Assembly (NCBI GenBank): GCA_028288445.1
Contig: JAQBNT010000178.1
Coordinates: 1-35,862, forward strand
Origin: Hymenobacter sp.
GTDB taxonomy: Bacteria > Bacteroidota > Bacteroidia > Cytophagales > Hymenobacteraceae
Direction of reading: 5' to 3'
DNA length: 35,862 nucleotides
Positions 15,305 to 24,638 of this stretch are shown piece after piece. How positions within the stretch are numbered: the first letter of the stretch is position 1; each line of letters opens with the position of its first letter. Below the pieces are notes generated by a model that was given only the letters and a program-made list of their open reading frames with translations, searched no databases and had not been told where the DNA came from. Made by a program: the position numbers and the translations under genes.

Positions 15305-15399
15305 TTGTACAGGTGTTTTCGATTTTATAAAAGTAGCTGTACAAAGTTTGTGTTGCTACTTGTACAGGTATTTTCGATTTATCTGAATTACCTGTACAA
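15305..15399. promoter_or_regulatory. Four-site TGTACA operator array upstream of the XRE regulator
   Basis: TGTACA occurs at 15306, 15338, 15361 and 15393, with spacings of 32, 23 and 32 bp. The sites form two 55-bp-period units. Each starts TTGTACAGGT, continues with a conserved TTTTCGATTT block and ends CTGTACAA. In the second unit TTGTACAGGTA (15360-15370) and TACCTGTACAA (15389-15399) are perfect inverted arms. The array begins 7 bp before the regulator's start codon. Confidence 0.75.
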
Positions 15400-15462
15400 T
15401 ATTCTCCGGTGCCCGCCCTGGATAGGAGGTGGGGCTGGCTTGCCTCACGTCCTTTTAGGGGC

Positions 15463-15612
15463 TCGTGCAGAAGTAATCGTATTAACATTTGACGGGTCAT
15501 GCAGCGCGCAGCGAAGCCTCTTTACCGAGAAAGTAACTGATTGGGCTGAGCAGTAAAGATGTTTCGCTGCGCGCTGCATGACGGCCATTTTTATACGATT
15601 ACTTCTGCACGA
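15463..15612. repeat. Nested inverted-repeat element (150 bp)
   Basis: Outer arms of 20 bp, TCGTGCAGAAGTAATCGTAT (15463-15482) and its exact complement (15593-15612), enclose inner 20-bp perfect arms GTCATGCAGCGCGCAGCGAA (15496-15515) and their complement (15563-15582). A third CTTTAC/GTAAAG stem (15520-15525 with 15553-15558) follows. No protein is encoded. The inner arms resemble the GTCATGCTGAGCGCAGCGAAG-type dispersed palindromes, so this may be such a repeat inserted within, or evolved into, a MITE-like unit. It occupies most of the gene-free stretch 15299-15751. Confidence 0.85.
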
Positions 15613-15697
15613 CTATTTAGCATGTTGCTGCCTGAAGGGTAGCGTTGGATACTCCTCAGGGGCATTGCAATGGCAACAGGCTTGCGTGAACGCCCAC

Positions 15698-15733
15698 AAA
15701 AAAGCCCCGGCTGCAAGCGCAGCCGGGGCTTTT
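15698..15733 (-). terminator. Terminator of the giant surface protein gene
   Basis: AAAGCCCCGGCTGC (15701-15714) and GCAGCCGGGGCTTT (15719-15732) are perfect 14-bp arms around AAGC; on the minus strand a T tract follows. It lies about 20 bp past the stop at 15752. Confidence 0.9.
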
Positions 15734-15751
15734 ATCGGATAGCAGCGGAGG

Positions 15752-18700
15752 TTATTCCACGGCTACTTTGGTGGTCAGCTTCAGGCCTTCCGGAGTGGTC
15801 CAGGTGGCGATGTAGAGGCCACGGGCCAGGGCCTGGGCGGGCTGAATGGTGGTTTCAGCCGAGCCGGCGGACACCGTCTGGGTGAGTACCACGCGGCCCA
15901 CGCCGTCGAGCAGGCGCACCGTGCCGCCCGTGCCGGTCAGGTTGAGGGCGGCCAGCTGGAAGCCGGTGCCCGTGGCCGGGTTGGGGTAGGCCAGCAGGGC
16001 CGGCGCGCCGGCCGGTTTGCTATCGAAGCGCACGGTGGCCACGGGCGAGTAGGCCGTGGTGCCGTCCAGGTCCACCTGGCGCAGGCGGTAGTAGTTCAGG
16101 CCGGCCAGCGGGGCCGTGTCGAGCAGGCTGTACTCGTGGCGGGCCGTGGTGCTGCCCTGGGCATTCACCCGGCCAATCTCGTTGAAGAACTGGCCGGAGG
16201 CGGAGCGTTCTACGGCGAAGTAGGCGCTGTTTTTCTCCGAAGCCGTGGCCCAGGCCACCTGCACGTTCGCGCCCTGGCGAACAGCCGAGAACTGAACCAG
16301 CTCCACCGGCAGCGGCGCGAGGCCGGTCAGGGGGTTGTCCACCCCGTTAGTCGAGCCGAGAGCGAAGAGCGAGTTGGCATCGATGGTGGTGAGACCCTGG
16401 CCCGAAACGGTATAGCCGCGCGGCGAATCGGGCGAGAACACCCCGGAGCCGCCCGTCGAACTCCAGACGCTGGTGCTGGTGAGCGGGGCCGAGGTGTAGG
16501 CTACCCGCAGGTTGCCGGGCACGCCCACTTTCTCGTCCTCCGTATCGGTATTGAAGCTGAGCTGCACCGTGGGCTGGTCGATGGTGCCCCCCAGGAGCTG
16601 AATGCGGTAGTAGCGGTTGGCCGACAGGTTCGAGAGCGGCGGGTCGACGGTGCCCGCGGGCTTGCCGTTGACGATTTCCACCATCACCACCGGGTCGAGG
16701 GAGCCGGTGCCCAGCTGGTTGATGGTCACGGGCCGGTAGCGCTGGCCAGCCCCCACGGGGAACACGCGGGTGGTGCCCACTTCATTGGGCAGGGTAATGG
16801 CCAGGCGGCCGGCCACGTAGGCGGTCAGCGAGTTGCCTACAATCGGCTGGAAGCCCTGGTTGTCGAGGTACAGGATGTTGTTGGTGCCGGTGCCCGTGTT
16901 GATGACGCTGTTCTGAATCGTGAGCAGGTCGGTTACGTGCACGTCGGTGGCCGTGCCCAGGACGAGGGAATTGCTGCCCAGCTTTTGCAGGTCGTAGAAG
17001 GTGGTGCCCCCGTTGATGAAGCGGCTCACGTCCGTGATGAACTGCACCAGGCTGGTGCCCGGGTTGAAGGTGCCCCGGTTGGTGAAGTTGGCGCGCAGCA
17101 CCATGTTGGAGCCGGCCGCGTTGAAGGTGCCGCCGTTCAGGTTGGTGTAGTCGCCGTCGACGTGCATCACGTTGGTGGTGGCGGTGTAGGTGCCGGCGTT
17201 CGTGAAGTTGGCGCGGGCATTCACGGTGCCGCTGCCGGTGGTGAGCGTGCCGGTGTTGGCGAAGTCGTCGGCCACGTTCAGGCTGCCAACGCCGCCGTTG
17301 TAGGTGCCGCTGTTGCTGAAGGTGGACCCCACGGCCACGCTACCCGTGCCAATGTTGGCCTTGTAGGTGCCCGAGTTGGTGAGCGAGGTGCCCACCGTGA
17401 CCGCGCCGCTGCCCATGTTGAGCGCACCCGCGTTGGTGAGCGACTTGCCAATGGCCACCGCGCCGGCACCCAGGTTCAGGCTGCCGGTGCTGCCGATGGT
17501 CAGGGCCGCGCCGGTCGTCAGCTGGCCGTCGTTCAGGTTCAGGACCCCGTTGAGGGTGGCCCCGCTCGTGCCCGAGGTCAGGACCACGTTCTGGCTGGTG
17601 CTGTTGTCCACCGTCGTGCCGGCGGTCACCGACAGCAGGCCGTTGAGGGTCAGGTCGAGGTTGGTGAGCTGCTTGGCGTTGCCGCCCGACAGCACCAGGT
17701 TGTTGTAGGTATCGCGGGCGGGCAGCTGCACCGGCCCCGTGAATTCCACCGTGCCGGCATTAGCCGCCACAAAGCTGGCGTAGTTGCCGGCCGGGAAAAT
17801 GGCCGAGCCAATGCGCAGCGTACCCGTGCCGCCCACCGTGTTGAAGTTGTTGGCCAGGTTGGTGCCCAGGTCGAGGGTGCCGTCCAGCTTCAGCGTAGCC
17901 GCGCCGCGGCCCGTGCTGGGGCTGGTCACGGTGATGAGGTGGCCGGGGCGAATCACCACCGGGTTGGCTAGGTTCGGAATGTCGGTGGGCCCAGGGGCCG
18001 TGGCCGGGTCCAAGCCGTTCTCGTCGCTGGTCCAGGCCAGGGGGTCGGTCCAGCTGGCGCCGGCGGGCTTGCCGGCCGTCGAGTTGCGGCTGTAGTAGGT
18101 GGGCACCGCGCCAAACTCCGACGGCTCGCCGCCGGTGTAGTCGCCGTCGATGTAGGTGGCGGCCGGGTTGGTGAGGGTGTTGTTCGTCGTGTTCACGGTG
18201 CTGGTCGGGATGCCGCCTACGTTAAGGATAGCAGCAGGCACCCAGGCCCCGTTCAGGAAGCGGCCCAGCTTGTACTTGGTTTCGTCGCCGTTCACATCGG
18301 TGTTCGTGGCGTTAACGTCGTAATACGTGAACACCTGCGTCACCGTGGGCGAGGCCAGGCCCGTGCTGCCCACTTTCCAGTAGTAGCTCAGCTCCTTGGC
18401 GAGCGGGTTGGTGGTGGAGGGGTGGGCCAGGTCGATGGGCTGCACCGTGATGGTGCCGGCCGACGAGGCCGCTACGGTCATCTGCACGGGCGTGTACTTG
18501 GTTACCACGGCTGCGCCCACCGGGAAGGTGAAGGCCGCGCTGGTACCAGTGGCGAAGCTCTTGCGCACACCCAGGTCGGCCACAATGCCGTTGGTCCGGA
18601 TGCAGCGCGCGGCGCTGAAGGTGCCGGCCACAGCGGTAGCGGCCGTGTTGGTCAGCCACAGCAGGTCCGAGCCGATGAAGAATACGCCGTTGGTCAGCGT

Positions 18701-21700
18701 CAGCACGTTGGTCACTTTCTGGTTGGCCATGGTGGTGGCTCCGGCCGGGTTGTTGAGGGTCAGGTTGCCGAATTCGCCCAGGCCGCTGCCGCCGATGTTC
18801 TGGTTCACGCTGCCGCCCAGGGTCAGGCTGCCGCTGCCAGTATGCACGGCCGAGTTCAGCACGTCGCCCAGCGCCGTAATGGTTTTGCCGTTGTCATCCA
18901 GCGTGCCCTTATTGAGGGCCAGGGTGCCGAATACCTGGGCATTGCCGCCCAGCTTCAGGGTGCCGGTGGGTTGTGCGTTGTTCACCACCAGGCCGCCGAA
19001 CACGGTGAGGTTGTTGGCCGCACTCGTTAACTCTTGCAGGGCCGGGCCCTTGCCGGTGAAGGTGGTGGTTTGGGTGGCCACGCTGGGCTGGAAGCCGCCC
19101 GTGGTCAGGCTGGCGTTGGCCAGGGTGTTGTTGTTGTTCAGGTTCTGGTCAATGTTCAGCGGCAGGCCGTTGGCATTGAAGAAGGAGTAGACGTTGCCAA
19201 TCGTGAGCGAGCCTTTGAGGCTGAGCGCGCCGGTGCCCACCAGCTTGCCGGTGTTCGTGTTGGTGTTGTTAGGGCCGTTTTCTATCACCAGGTCATAAAG
19301 CGGCACGGCCGAGTTGATGGTGATGGGGGCGCTGCCGGCACCGGTCGGGATGTGGCCCAGCCGCACCGTGCCGCCGGTTACCACCGTCGAGTCGGGGGCC
19401 AGGTACAGGTCGGCGGTGGTCACCACGGCCTTCTGGTTCGAGCGGTGCAGGTTCAGCGAACCAGCGCTCATGCGGAAGATGCTGCCCACGCCCTGCACTT
19501 CAAACAGGCCGCGCTCATTGTTGTAAGCGGCCGTAGCGCCAACGCCGTCCACGTCGACAATGCCGCCGCTCTGGTCGTAGCGCAGCGAGCCGTCAAGGTT
19601 GTTGATGGTGCGGCGAATCTGGCCGTTCACGTTCAGAGCAGCGGTTGTGCCCAGGTTGTTGCCCACGCGCAGGGTCGGTGCGCCCGCGCTGGCGTACTCC
19701 AGGTCATTGCCAACGGAGAGCGCAGGGTCGCCCACGCTCAGGGTGCCTTGCAACACATTGATTTCGCCCGCCAGCTTCAAATCCGAAGTGGCGTTATTGG
19801 CCGAGGCAATGGTTACGTTGGCCGTGGGCGAATCCACCGTCAGCCCCGCGTTGTCGGTGATGAGGTAGGTGGTGGCGGCGTTGTGAATGCCGAGCGTGCC
19901 GGTGGCCTTGGCGTAGCGCAGGGTGCCGTTGTTCATGGTCAGCCAGCCGCTGCCCGGCGTGGTCAGCGTGCCGGCCACGTCCAGGTTCAGCGTAGCGGCG
20001 CGCCCAATGCCCTTGTTCAGCGTCAGGGTATACAGCGCGGTGCTGGCCCCGGTGGTGGTGCCGGTGATGTTGCTGGTGCCCGCGCCCGTAAAGGTCAGGT
20101 TGACCTTGCTGGTCTGGTTGAAGTTGAGCGTGCCGTTGTTCGTCAGCGTGCCCGGCAGGGTGATGGCGTTGGCCGTGGTGGTGCCGCCGCCGCCACTGGC
20201 GTCGAACGTAGCGCCGGCATCCACCTGCATGTCCTTGGCGAGCTGCACGGTCTGGGCGTTGCCGTTGGCAAAGCGGAGCGTGCCGTATTTCACGGCCAGC
20301 AGGTTGTCGATGCGCAGCGTCCGGGCTGCCGCGCCGGTGAGCGATACCGTGCCCGTGGTCCCGGTCGAAGCGCCGGAAGTCAGGGTGTCAAAAATGCGCA
20401 GGTCCAGGTTAGGCAGCGTAATCAGGGCCCCGTTGGCCGGGCTCAGCAGCAGGTTGCAGTACGAAACCAGCGAGAGCGAAGTCGAAGCAGTAGGCAGCGT
20501 GAAGTTGTTGCCGGAAGTGTAGTATTCCACCGTGCCGCCGCCCGGCAGCAGGAAGGAGCCGAAGTCGCCGCCGGGGAAGATGGGGGCTGCCGTCGAGGCG
20601 GAAGTGATGCGCAAGCGGCCCAGGCCGCTGGCCTTGCCGTCGGGCAGGGCCCCGAAGTTGTGGCCGGTGGTAGCGGCCACGTCCAGCGTCGAGCCCGTGT
20701 CAATAATCAGCGAGCCGGCCGTAGCGCCGGTCTGCTTCACGGTCACCACGTGGTTGTAAGTGCCGGCCAGGCCAATCACCACGGGGTTGCCGGGGCCGGG
20801 CTTCACGCTGGCCGCCGCGCCCGTAAATTTCAGGTTCGCGTCGGTGCTCCAGGTAGCGGGAGTTTCCCAGTCGCCCGAATTGCGCGAGTAGTACACTGTG
20901 ACCGGACCAAATGCGCCGGGCGAAACGCCGGGCAGGCCGGCAGTGAACTCACCGTCGAACTGGCTGAGTACGGCTGCGTTTCTAAACGAGATATCCGCCG
21001 TTCCTCCGCTCGAAGAAACCAGTGAAGGCAAAGCGGTTGCCGGTGCCTTCCATGAGGTCGTGCTGGGGGTATAAAAGCCCGGAACATAACCAGTCGTAGT
21101 TCCTGCAGTTGTATTTTGCGCATCCGCCAGCCGGGCCGTGAAGGTAGCCGTGATGGTGTTGGCTGGAATCCCAGTAGGACCGAAGCCCGTGCTGCGCACC
21201 TTCCAGTAATAGTTGAAGGCGTTGTTGCTGCCGCTCAGGAAGGGGTTGCGCATGTTGGCCGGGCTCACGCTCACCTGGCCATATTTGCCGTCTCTCGTGG
21301 CGCTGGTGAGCGATAGGGTGGCCGGCGTGTATTTCGTGCCGGTACCCACCGGGAATATCAGCGATGAATTGCTGCCGTAGGTACGCTGCAAGCCCAGGTC
21401 GCTCTGGTTGCCCGCCGTCTGAATAAAGCGCTGCGTACCAAAGCTGCCGCCTCCCGGCCCGGTCAGGGCATCGGCGGGCACCACGTTGGTTAACGACAAG
21501 CGGTAAGCACCAATGGAGAAAATGTGCAGGCTGCTCATGTTGAGGGTGCTGGCCACGCTGATGCTGGCCCCCAGCTTCACAGCCACTACACCGGCGGTGG
21601 TCGTGCCCGAGCCCATCGTGTTGGCAATGGTCAGGTTGCCGAATACCCCCGAGCCGTCGCCGCCAATGGTTTGCAGGGCCGAGCCCGCCATCGTGATGCT

Positions 21701-23794
21701 GCCGTTGCCGGTATGGAAGGCACTGTTGTAGAGGTCGCCCTGTACGTACACGTTCAGGCCGCCATCGTTCAGCACCCCGTTCAGGATGTTCAGCTTGGCG
21801 GTGGACGGCACGTAGTAGGCCGACACGGAGCCGCCCAGCGTCAGGGTGCCCGCCGCCTTGTCAATTGTCCAGTTGTTGAAGGTGGCCTGGCCGGCCGTCG
21901 TCCCAATGAGGCCGTTGTTCACCAGCTGCTGGTCTTTGGTGCCGCTGAAGATGGTCGTGTTGCTGCCGGGCAGGTAAGTGCCTTTGCTACCAACCGTGAG
22001 CGTGCCCTGGATGGTAATGTCCTGGCCCGCCGCGTCGAAAATCACCGCGTTGTTGCCGTCAATGTTGAAGTTGTTCAGCACTGTGAGCGGCTGGATGGTC
22101 GTGGTTTCCCCCGTGGCTACCACCGTCATGGCCGAAAGCACCGCCTTGCTGGTGCCGCCGGCCGTAGGCTTGGTAATGCTCAGGTTATACAGCGGGGCCG
22201 TGCTCAGAATGGTGCCGTTGTTGTTCGTGTTCGGCAGGAAAAGCTTAATAGTCCCGCCCGTGATGCTGGCATTATTGACGTTTACGCCGATATGGAAAAA
22301 ACCATCGCCGGAGCCATTCGGGTTCGATACCTCGATGGTACCGCCCGACATGCGGAAGGCCTGCGTTGTGTAGGGCAGTGCAAAGCGCGCAAACTCGTCG
22401 TCGAAAGAAGACGCGAGCACCTTGCCCGTCACCTGCATCAGGCCCCCCGTCATTGTGAAGGAGCCCCGGTTCGTGCCTGCCACGCTGGAAGGCCGGAATT
22501 TATTGACAGTCAATTTGCTGCCAACGCCTTCAATCAGCAGCTGGCCATCCTCGCGAAGCACCATGCCACCGTCGTTGTTGTCGCTTGAAAGCTCGCCCGC
22601 GCTGATGCGTAGGATGCCGTAAATAGCGAAGAGCGAGGCGGTGGTGTTGTTCACGACCGTGGCCCCCGCCACCCACAGCGTCGGGCTGGTAGTCGGTGTC
22701 CCCAACTTATACCAGCCGGAGGCATCCGTAAGGTCGGCCGGCGATGGCTTGCCGTTGTGAATATGGTCCAGGTAAATGTTGTTGCCCAGCTTGGTGATGC
22801 CACTTTGGAGTACCAGAATGTCTCCGGCAACGGTCGAATTCAGGCGCAGGTTGCCAAAGATGCTGCCTAATACGTCGTTAGCCGACGTTACATTGAGCAG
22901 CACTTGGCTGTCAACGCCTTTGTGTACCTGCAAAACGCCCAAATCTGTTGGGCCGTTGCAGGCGAAATTGGCGTCGGTCGTACCCTCAAAACTGAGCAGC
23001 ACGGCCTGCGCAGTGGACGTGAAGAACTTCATTACCCCGCCGTTGGTCAGGCTGCCATAGGCATTCAGCGTATGCGTGGTGGTGCCGGCCGTGGCCCCCA
23101 TTGTAGTCCCAACGCCCAGCGTAATATCACCCATAACGTTCAGCGTGCGCGCGGTCGTGCTGTTGCCGAAGTTGAAGGTAATGGCCGAAGGAGGAGTTTT
23201 CGTGGTGGGGTTGGGGGCCGGAAATGCCGTGGCATTGGTCCGCAACGTCACCAGGTTGCCGTTCAGCGTCAGGTTGCTGTTGAGCGATACCCCGTAGGCC
23301 GTTGCCGTGGCGTTCACCAGACGCAGGTTGTTGTAAAAGCCCGAACCCGGTATCGGCAGGGCCGAAGTACCTGCTGCCCAGTCGTAAAATTCGACGGTGC
23401 CCGTGTTGGCATCATCGAAGTTATTGGTGCCAACCGTAGGAAAGTATGGCCCTGCGATGCGCAGCGTGCCCTGGCCCCCTAAGCTGGTCAAGCTGGGCAT
23501 CTGGTTGGTGGCGCTAGTCAGGTTGAGCACGCCGCCCTTCTGCACCGTCACATTCAAGCCCGTAACCACTACGGGGTTCTTCACCGATAGCACGAAGCTG
23601 TTGGTGATTACCACGTTATCGTTGGCTTTCGGCACACGGGAATTGATGCTGGTTGAGCCCGTAGGGTCAGTGGTCCAACTATATGCCGCGTCCCAATCGC
23701 CGCTGGTTCCACCTCCATTGAACGTATACAAGGTCTGACCCATTGCTAACGTACTCCAGAATATGGATAATAATCCAAGTAAGAATGGTTTCAT
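15752..23794 (-). CDS. Giant modular surface protein with T9SS sorting domain
   Basis: A 2680-residue predicted surface protein. Residues 1-19 are a signal peptide (ends AMGQ). Three large modules start near residues 22, 966 and 1898, each opening with a Trp-rich motif (SGDWDAAYSWTTD, NSGDWETPATWSTD, SWTDPLAWTSDENG) followed by PxxxxPVVI or NDNVVI and a strand-rich, Asn/Thr/Gly-rich beta-helix-like body. Each module ends with a TKYTPxxL-type strand and a YYWKV or YYRIQ motif. The third module has a run of about 20-residue repeats (LTNSGTYKANIGTGSVAVG). Residues about 2491-2585 form a conserved domain (LPVELVQFSA, WATASEKNSAYFAVERS, YYRLRQVDLDG). A type A T9SS sorting domain closes the protein. 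Adhesion, matrix or gliding roles are plausible but unproven. No frameshift is seen over 8 kb. Confidence 0.92.
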   Translation of the reverse strand: MKPFLLGLLSIFWSTLAMGQTLYTFNGGGTSGDWDAAYSWTTDPTGSTSINSRVPKANDNVVITNSFVLSVKNPVVVTGLNVTVQKGGVLNLTSATNQMPSLTSLGGQGTLRIAGPYFPTVGTNNFDDANTGTVEFYDWAAGTSALPIPGSGFYNNLRLVNATATAYGVSLNSNLTLNGNLVTLRTNATAFPAPNPTTKTPPSAITFNFGNSTTARTLNVMGDITLGVGTTMGATAGTTTHTLNAYGSLTNGGVMKFFTSTAQAVLLSFEGTTDANFACNGPTDLGVLQVHKGVDSQVLLNVTSANDVLGSIFGNLRLNSTVAGDILVLQSGITKLGNNIYLDHIHNGKPSPADLTDASGWYKLGTPTTSPTLWVAGATVVNNTTASLFAIYGILRISAGELSSDNNDGGMVLREDGQLLIEGVGSKLTVNKFRPSSVAGTNRGSFTMTGGLMQVTGKVLASSFDDEFARFALPYTTQAFRMSGGTIEVSNPNGSGDGFFHIGVNVNNASITGGTIKLFLPNTNNNGTILSTAPLYNLSITKPTAGGTSKAVLSAMTVVATGETTTIQPLTVLNNFNIDGNNAVIFDAAGQDITIQGTLTVGSKGTYLPGSNTTIFSGTKDQQLVNNGLIGTTAGQATFNNWTIDKAAGTLTLGGSVSAYYVPSTAKLNILNGVLNDGGLNVYVQGDLYNSAFHTGNGSITMAGSALQTIGGDGSGVFGNLTIANTMGSGTTTAGVVAVKLGASISVASTLNMSSLHIFSIGAYRLSLTNVVPADALTGPGGGSFGTQRFIQTAGNQSDLGLQRTYGSNSSLIFPVGTGTKYTPATLSLTSATRDGKYGQVSVSPANMRNPFLSGSNNAFNYYWKVRSTGFGPTGIPANTITATFTARLADAQNTTAGTTTGYVPGFYTPSTTSWKAPATALPSLVSSSGGTADISFRNAAVLSQFDGEFTAGLPGVSPGAFGPVTVYYSRNSGDWETPATWSTDANLKFTGAAASVKPGPGNPVVIGLAGTYNHVVTVKQTGATAGSLIIDTGSTLDVAATTGHNFGALPDGKASGLGRLRITSASTAAPIFPGGDFGSFLLPGGGTVEYYTSGNNFTLPTASTSLSLVSYCNLLLSPANGALITLPNLDLRIFDTLTSGASTGTTGTVSLTGAAARTLRIDNLLAVKYGTLRFANGNAQTVQLAKDMQVDAGATFDASGGGGTTTANAITLPGTLTNNGTLNFNQTSKVNLTFTGAGTSNITGTTTGASTALYTLTLNKGIGRAATLNLDVAGTLTTPGSGWLTMNNGTLRYAKATGTLGIHNAATTYLITDNAGLTVDSPTANVTIASANNATSDLKLAGEINVLQGTLSVGDPALSVGNDLEYASAGAPTLRVGNNLGTTAALNVNGQIRRTINNLDGSLRYDQSGGIVDVDGVGATAAYNNERGLFEVQGVGSIFRMSAGSLNLHRSNQKAVVTTADLYLAPDSTVVTGGTVRLGHIPTGAGSAPITINSAVPLYDLVIENGPNNTNTNTGKLVGTGALSLKGSLTIGNVYSFFNANGLPLNIDQNLNNNNTLANASLTTGGFQPSVATQTTTFTGKGPALQELTSAANNLTVFGGLVVNNAQPTGTLKLGGNAQVFGTLALNKGTLDDNGKTITALGDVLNSAVHTGSGSLTLGGSVNQNIGGSGLGEFGNLTLNNPAGATTMANQKVTNVLTLTNGVFFIGSDLLWLTNTAATAVAGTFSAARCIRTNGIVADLGVRKSFATGTSAAFTFPVGAAVVTKYTPVQMTVAASSAGTITVQPIDLAHPSTTNPLAKELSYYWKVGSTGLASPTVTQVFTYYDVNATNTDVNGDETKYKLGRFLNGAWVPAAILNVGGIPTSTVNTTNNTLTNPAATYIDGDYTGGEPSEFGAVPTYYSRNSTAGKPAGASWTDPLAWTSDENGLDPATAPGPTDIPNLANPVVIRPGHLITVTSPSTGRGAATLKLDGTLDLGTNLANNFNTVGGTGTLRIGSAIFPAGNYASFVAANAGTVEFTGPVQLPARDTYNNLVLSGGNAKQLTNLDLTLNGLLSVTAGTTVDNSTSQNVVLTSGTSGATLNGVLNLNDGQLTTGAALTIGSTGSLNLGAGAVAIGKSLTNAGALNMGSGAVTVGTSLTNSGTYKANIGTGSVAVGSTFSNSGTYNGGVGSLNVADDFANTGTLTTGSGTVNARANFTNAGTYTATTNVMHVDGDYTNLNGGTFNAAGSNMVLRANFTNRGTFNPGTSLVQFITDVSRFINGGTTFYDLQKLGSNSLVLGTATDVHVTDLLTIQNSVINTGTGTNNILYLDNQGFQPIVGNSLTAYVAGRLAITLPNEVGTTRVFPVGAGQRYRPVTINQLGTGSLDPVVMVEIVNGKPAGTVDPPLSNLSANRYYRIQLLGGTIDQPTVQLSFNTDTEDEKVGVPGNLRVAYTSAPLTSTSVWSSTGGSGVFSPDSPRGYTVSGQGLTTIDANSLFALGSTNGVDNPLTGLAPLPVELVQFSAVRQGANVQVAWATASEKNSAYFAVERSASGQFFNEIGRVNAQGSTTARHEYSLLDTAPLAGLNYYRLRQVDLDGTTAYSPVATVRFDSKPAGAPALLAYPNPATGTGFQLAALNLTGTGGTVRLLDGVGRVVLTQTVSAGSAETTIQPAQALARGLYIATWTTPEGLKLTTKVAVE

Positions 23795-24214
23795 GAAAAA
23801 GGAAATTGGTTAAATAATTCGGTAAGAAAAGTAAGCAGAGACGTAAGAAATGTGGCTATAATTCTACATAATACAAAGTTCGTTGAATTAATTCAATAGA
23901 AAAAACCCCTTTGGCATTCGGGAAAAGTAAAGCCCGATTATCTTTAACGGAGTTATGATAATCATGAATTAATGCAATATTTGGCAATAAATTCCTTTTG
24001 ACTGTAATTGAATTTTGCCAATAATTTATTTTAAGCTTGACTATTGCATTGAATCAGCTGTTTCTGTTAATATTTATATTTGTTTATCATATTGGGTCCC
24101 CGCTAGTCTTATATAAATGATGGGCACAGGGTGTGCATCCCCGGTTTTAACCAGCTTCGAAGCATCGCGGAGCACTGTGCGCCGCCCTGAAGCACCAAGG
24201 GTTGTGTTGTGATT
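23795..24214. other. AT-rich intergenic region between divergent surface-protein and nuoKL genes
   Basis: About 420 bp much richer in A and T than its surroundings and without a credible gene. It holds a perfect 14-bp palindrome, TTGAATTAATTCAA (23883-23896). It also holds a nested inverted repeat: AATGCAATA (23971-23979) with TATTGCATT (24042-24050), and inside it TTGGCAA (23981-23987) with TTGCCAA (24015-24021). These may be operators or leader structures for the giant gene, whose promoter must lie here; I see only 7-of-8 matches to TAnnTTTG. Confidence 0.55.
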
Positions 24215-24244
24215 TTTGGACTGGTGGTTTTTCGGGTACCTTTG
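24215..24244 (+). promoter_or_regulatory. Bacteroidota-type promoter of nuoKL
   Basis: TTTG (24215-24218), an 18-bp spacer and TACCTTTG (24237-24244) match the -33 and -7 elements. The predicted start near 24251 leaves a leader of about 38 nt before the nuoK ATG at 24289. This indicates that nuoK starts its own transcript. Confidence 0.6.
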
Positions 24245-24288
24245 CCGGCCGGCCGGCTGCACGTTGCCCATTCGCCGGCCCTTCCTGT

Positions 24289-24633
24289 ATGGACCCAACC
24301 GTTTCCCAGACCATCCCCGAAGTCATTCGGACCGTTCCGCTTCAGTACTACGTTTTCTTCGCCTCGGCCCTGTTCGCCATCGGCGTTACGGGCGTGCTGG
24401 TGCGGCGCAACGCCATCATCATCTTCATGTGCGTCGAGTTGATGCTCAATGCCGTGAACATCCTGCTGACGGCCTTTTCGGCCTACCGCTCCGACCCCCA
24501 TGGCCAGATTTTCGTGTTCTTCATCATGGCCGTGGCCGCCGCCGAAGTCTCGGTGGGCCTGGGCATCATCGTCATGATTTACCGTAACTTCCAGACCACC
24601 GACGTCAATTTATTGAGCCGCTTGAAGTGGTAA
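24289..24633 (+). CDS. nuoK: NADH-quinone oxidoreductase subunit K
   Basis: A 114-residue inner-membrane subunit of respiratory complex I, part of the proton-pumping membrane arm. Three transmembrane segments are seen: VPLQYYVFFASALFAIGVTG, then AIIIFMCVELMLNAVNILL, and FVFFIMAVAAAEVSVGLGII. Two conserved buried Glu residues needed for pumping lie in MCVELML and AAAEVSV. Length is normal for the family. The open frame extends upstream to 24202, but the ATG at 24289 follows a good promoter and gives the family's usual N terminus. nuoL follows after a 115-bp gap that contains an inverted-repeat element. No nuoJ or other complex I gene precedes it. Confidence 0.95.
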   Translation: MDPTVSQTIPEVIRTVPLQYYVFFASALFAIGVTGVLVRRNAIIIFMCVELMLNAVNILLTAFSAYRSDPHGQIFVFFIMAVAAAEVSVGLGIIVMIYRNFQTTDVNLLSRLKW

Positions 24634-24638
24634 TCACC

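Noticed and set aside
16136..17971. Long plus-strand open frame (611 residues) opposite the giant surface protein, and a second at 19034-21025 (663 residues).
   Set aside because: Both show low-complexity Gly/Val/His/Arg composition, have no promoter or domain, and lie wholly inside a well-supported T9SS protein gene.
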